This document shows, piece after piece, positions 63,042 to 64,000 of a stretch of 64,000 nucleotides of DNA (its first letter is position 1; each line of letters starts with the position of its first letter). Source of the DNA: JAKJEP01 sp964580995 (GTDB taxonomy: Bacteria; Planctomycetota; Phycisphaerae; Sedimentisphaerales; SM23-30); assembly GCA_964580995.1 (NCBI GenBank), contig CAZOMV010000018.1, positions 1-64,000 on the forward strand, read 5' to 3'. A program made the translations under genes and the position numbers. Under the pieces are notes generated by a model, which was not told the origin of the DNA, did not search any database, and saw nothing but the letters and a program-made list of their open reading frames with translations.

Positions 63042-63761
63042 ATGGATCCAGGCTACGGATCCTTTGGATTTGTCGTGGGAACGGCGCTCGTCGTCGTTCT
63101 CGCGGTAGCGTTCCGGATCGTTTTCGACCGTTATCAGCGGCGCAAGGACATGCCGCAAGGCCAGGCGCAGGAAACCGGCGCGGGCGTACCTGAAGCGCTG
63201 ACCGGCGCGGATGAGCCTGCGGGAAAGCAACCGCTCTTCGCGCTGCGCCTGTTGACGGCCATGCTGGCCGTCGCGGGATGCGCGGGCCTCTTTGCGGCCA
63301 ACACGCCGCTCGGCGGGTGGCTGCCGTTTTGCCTCGTGATGCTTCCCGTGGCGGCGGTGCTGTGCGGCGCGATACTCATATCGGCTTACCGCGCCCTGAA
63401 GGGCACTCCCGCGGCCGCAGGCGGATTCATCGAGATGACCGCATACGCCCCGGTGCTGGCGTTCTCGCTGTTCGGAGTTCTGACCTACGCAAACGAGAGG
63501 TTCGATCCGAGCGACGCCCAGACGCACGACGCCCTCCTCACCAAGCGCCATCTGTACGAATGGGGCGGCCGCAAGCCCATCACCCCCCGCGAACCCCGCT
63601 ACCTGCTGGTGTTCGAATCCTGGCGTAGTTGGTACCACGAGGAAGTGACCGTGCCGTTTCAGACCTACCACGTCGCCCGAGAAGGGCAGATCTGGCGCCT
63701 GCGCGTGCGCCGCGGCCTGCTCGGCTACGCCTGGGTCGAATCGATGCAGCCGCATCGCTGA
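63042..63761 (+). CDS. Membrane protein of unknown function
   Basis: The 239 residues show four hydrophobic helices (about 8-28, 66-84, 91-113, 127-146) and a soluble C-terminal domain of about 85 residues (RYLLVFESWRSWYHEEVTV; RLRVRRGLLGYAWVESM). I do not recognise a family. Base composition matches the proteobacterial-like end. Confidence 0.55.
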   Translation: MDPGYGSFGFVVGTALVVVLAVAFRIVFDRYQRRKDMPQGQAQETGAGVPEALTGADEPAGKQPLFALRLLTAMLAVAGCAGLFAANTPLGGWLPFCLVMLPVAAVLCGAILISAYRALKGTPAAAGGFIEMTAYAPVLAFSLFGVLTYANERFDPSDAQTHDALLTKRHLYEWGGRKPITPREPRYLLVFESWRSWYHEEVTVPFQTYHVAREGQIWRLRVRRGLLGYAWVESMQPHR

Positions 63762-63778
63762 CCGGTCGAGCCGACCCG

Positions 63779-64000
63779 ATGACCCCAAGCGTTTCGTCGG
63801 CTCTGGTTGTGCTGCTTGCAGTGGCCGTGATCGGCGTAGCGGTCTCATTGCCTCATCCTAGTTCGCCGGCTGTTCCCTAAGACCAGGGCGGAGCGCGAGG
63901 TCGCGGCGCAGGCGCGGCAGGTGGCGGAGCAGGTGCACGAAGCGTTGGGCGTATTCGAGCGCGCCGGCCTGCGGATCGGCGACCGATCGATGTCCGGGCA
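63779..64000 (+). pseudogene. Membrane-anchored protein start, probable frameshift, runs off the window
   Basis: ATG 63779 starts a single helix (SALVVLLAVAVIGVAVSL) and stops after 33 residues. From 63840 another frame is open to the end of the window and is coding-like (TRAEREVAAQARQVAEQV, EALGVFERAGLRIGD). Together these look like one gene with an indel between them. The family is not recognised and the gene is incomplete. Confidence 0.4.

Noticed and set aside
59770..64000. Natural horizontal transfer of proteobacterial genes
   Set aside because: Possible, but the G-run, several cut genes and indels without integrase, tRNA site or direct repeats fit an assembly chimera better.

Overview
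The first 59.77 kb look like one bacterial chromosome segment, most plausibly from a planctomycete of the Phycisphaerae type. This is an inference from gene content and protein style: many secreted glycoside hydrolases, a DUF1080 lipoprotein, a NIPSNAP protein with a twin-arginine-like leader, a DUF4954 protein, a DUF2961/GH172 protein, a degraded PEP-CTERM tail, and the ispA-dxs-nadK order. The last 4.2 kb, after a run of 12 G at 59770-59781, differ in base composition and gene style. They look proteobacterial (Bug-type solute receptor, MaoC-like proteins, an MNT nucleotidyltransferase) and contain several cut or frameshifted genes, so I treat them as a probable chimeric join.

Layout. 427-10858: an 11-gene nuo operon (A,B,C,D,H,I,J,K,L,M,N) for respiratory complex I without the NADH-oxidising module, followed by a DedA membrane protein. 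11.5-14.7 kb: a PEP-CTERM remnant, a terminator and a secreted GH36-type alpha-galactosidase. 14.7-15.9 kb: a coupled two-gene DUF1828/DUF1829 module. 16.2-19.8 kb: a homocysteine S-methyltransferase domain protein followed by a BtuFCD-like ABC importer. 19.9-20.8 kb: methylthioadenosine phosphorylase. 21.0-27.9 kb: DoxX, then an isoprenoid/cofactor operon (prenyl synthase, divergent DXS, NAD kinase, two unknown proteins, UbiX). 27.9-36.6 kb: a sugar-use region (DUF1080, SSS symporter, beta-helix-like secreted protein, TIM-barrel hydrolase-like protein, GH1, NIPSNAP). Then tRNA-Pro, a sorbitol-dehydrogenase-like enzyme, an HExxH lipoprotein, L27 and Obg.

41.4-47.5 kb is an accessory island. 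It holds several kinds of short-period tandem repeat, a 1221-residue helical protein with features of large STAND-type defence proteins, a four-helix-bundle protein and a decayed reading frame. 47.6-54.6 kb returns to secreted hydrolases (second GH36-like enzyme, GH5-like enzyme, a papain-like/GH172 fusion) with TspO and MarC. 55.1-59.8 kb has HU, a SIS-domain protein, DUF4954 and the first half of an M16 peptidase.

Two window-scale signals stand out. The + strand changes from C-rich to G-rich at about 20.8-21.0 kb whatever the gene direction, as expected at a replication origin. A palindromic element ending in GTGGCACAATT occurs four times, always between genes and always in the same orientation. 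Starts were chosen by reading; all similarity statements are from recognition of families, not from searches.
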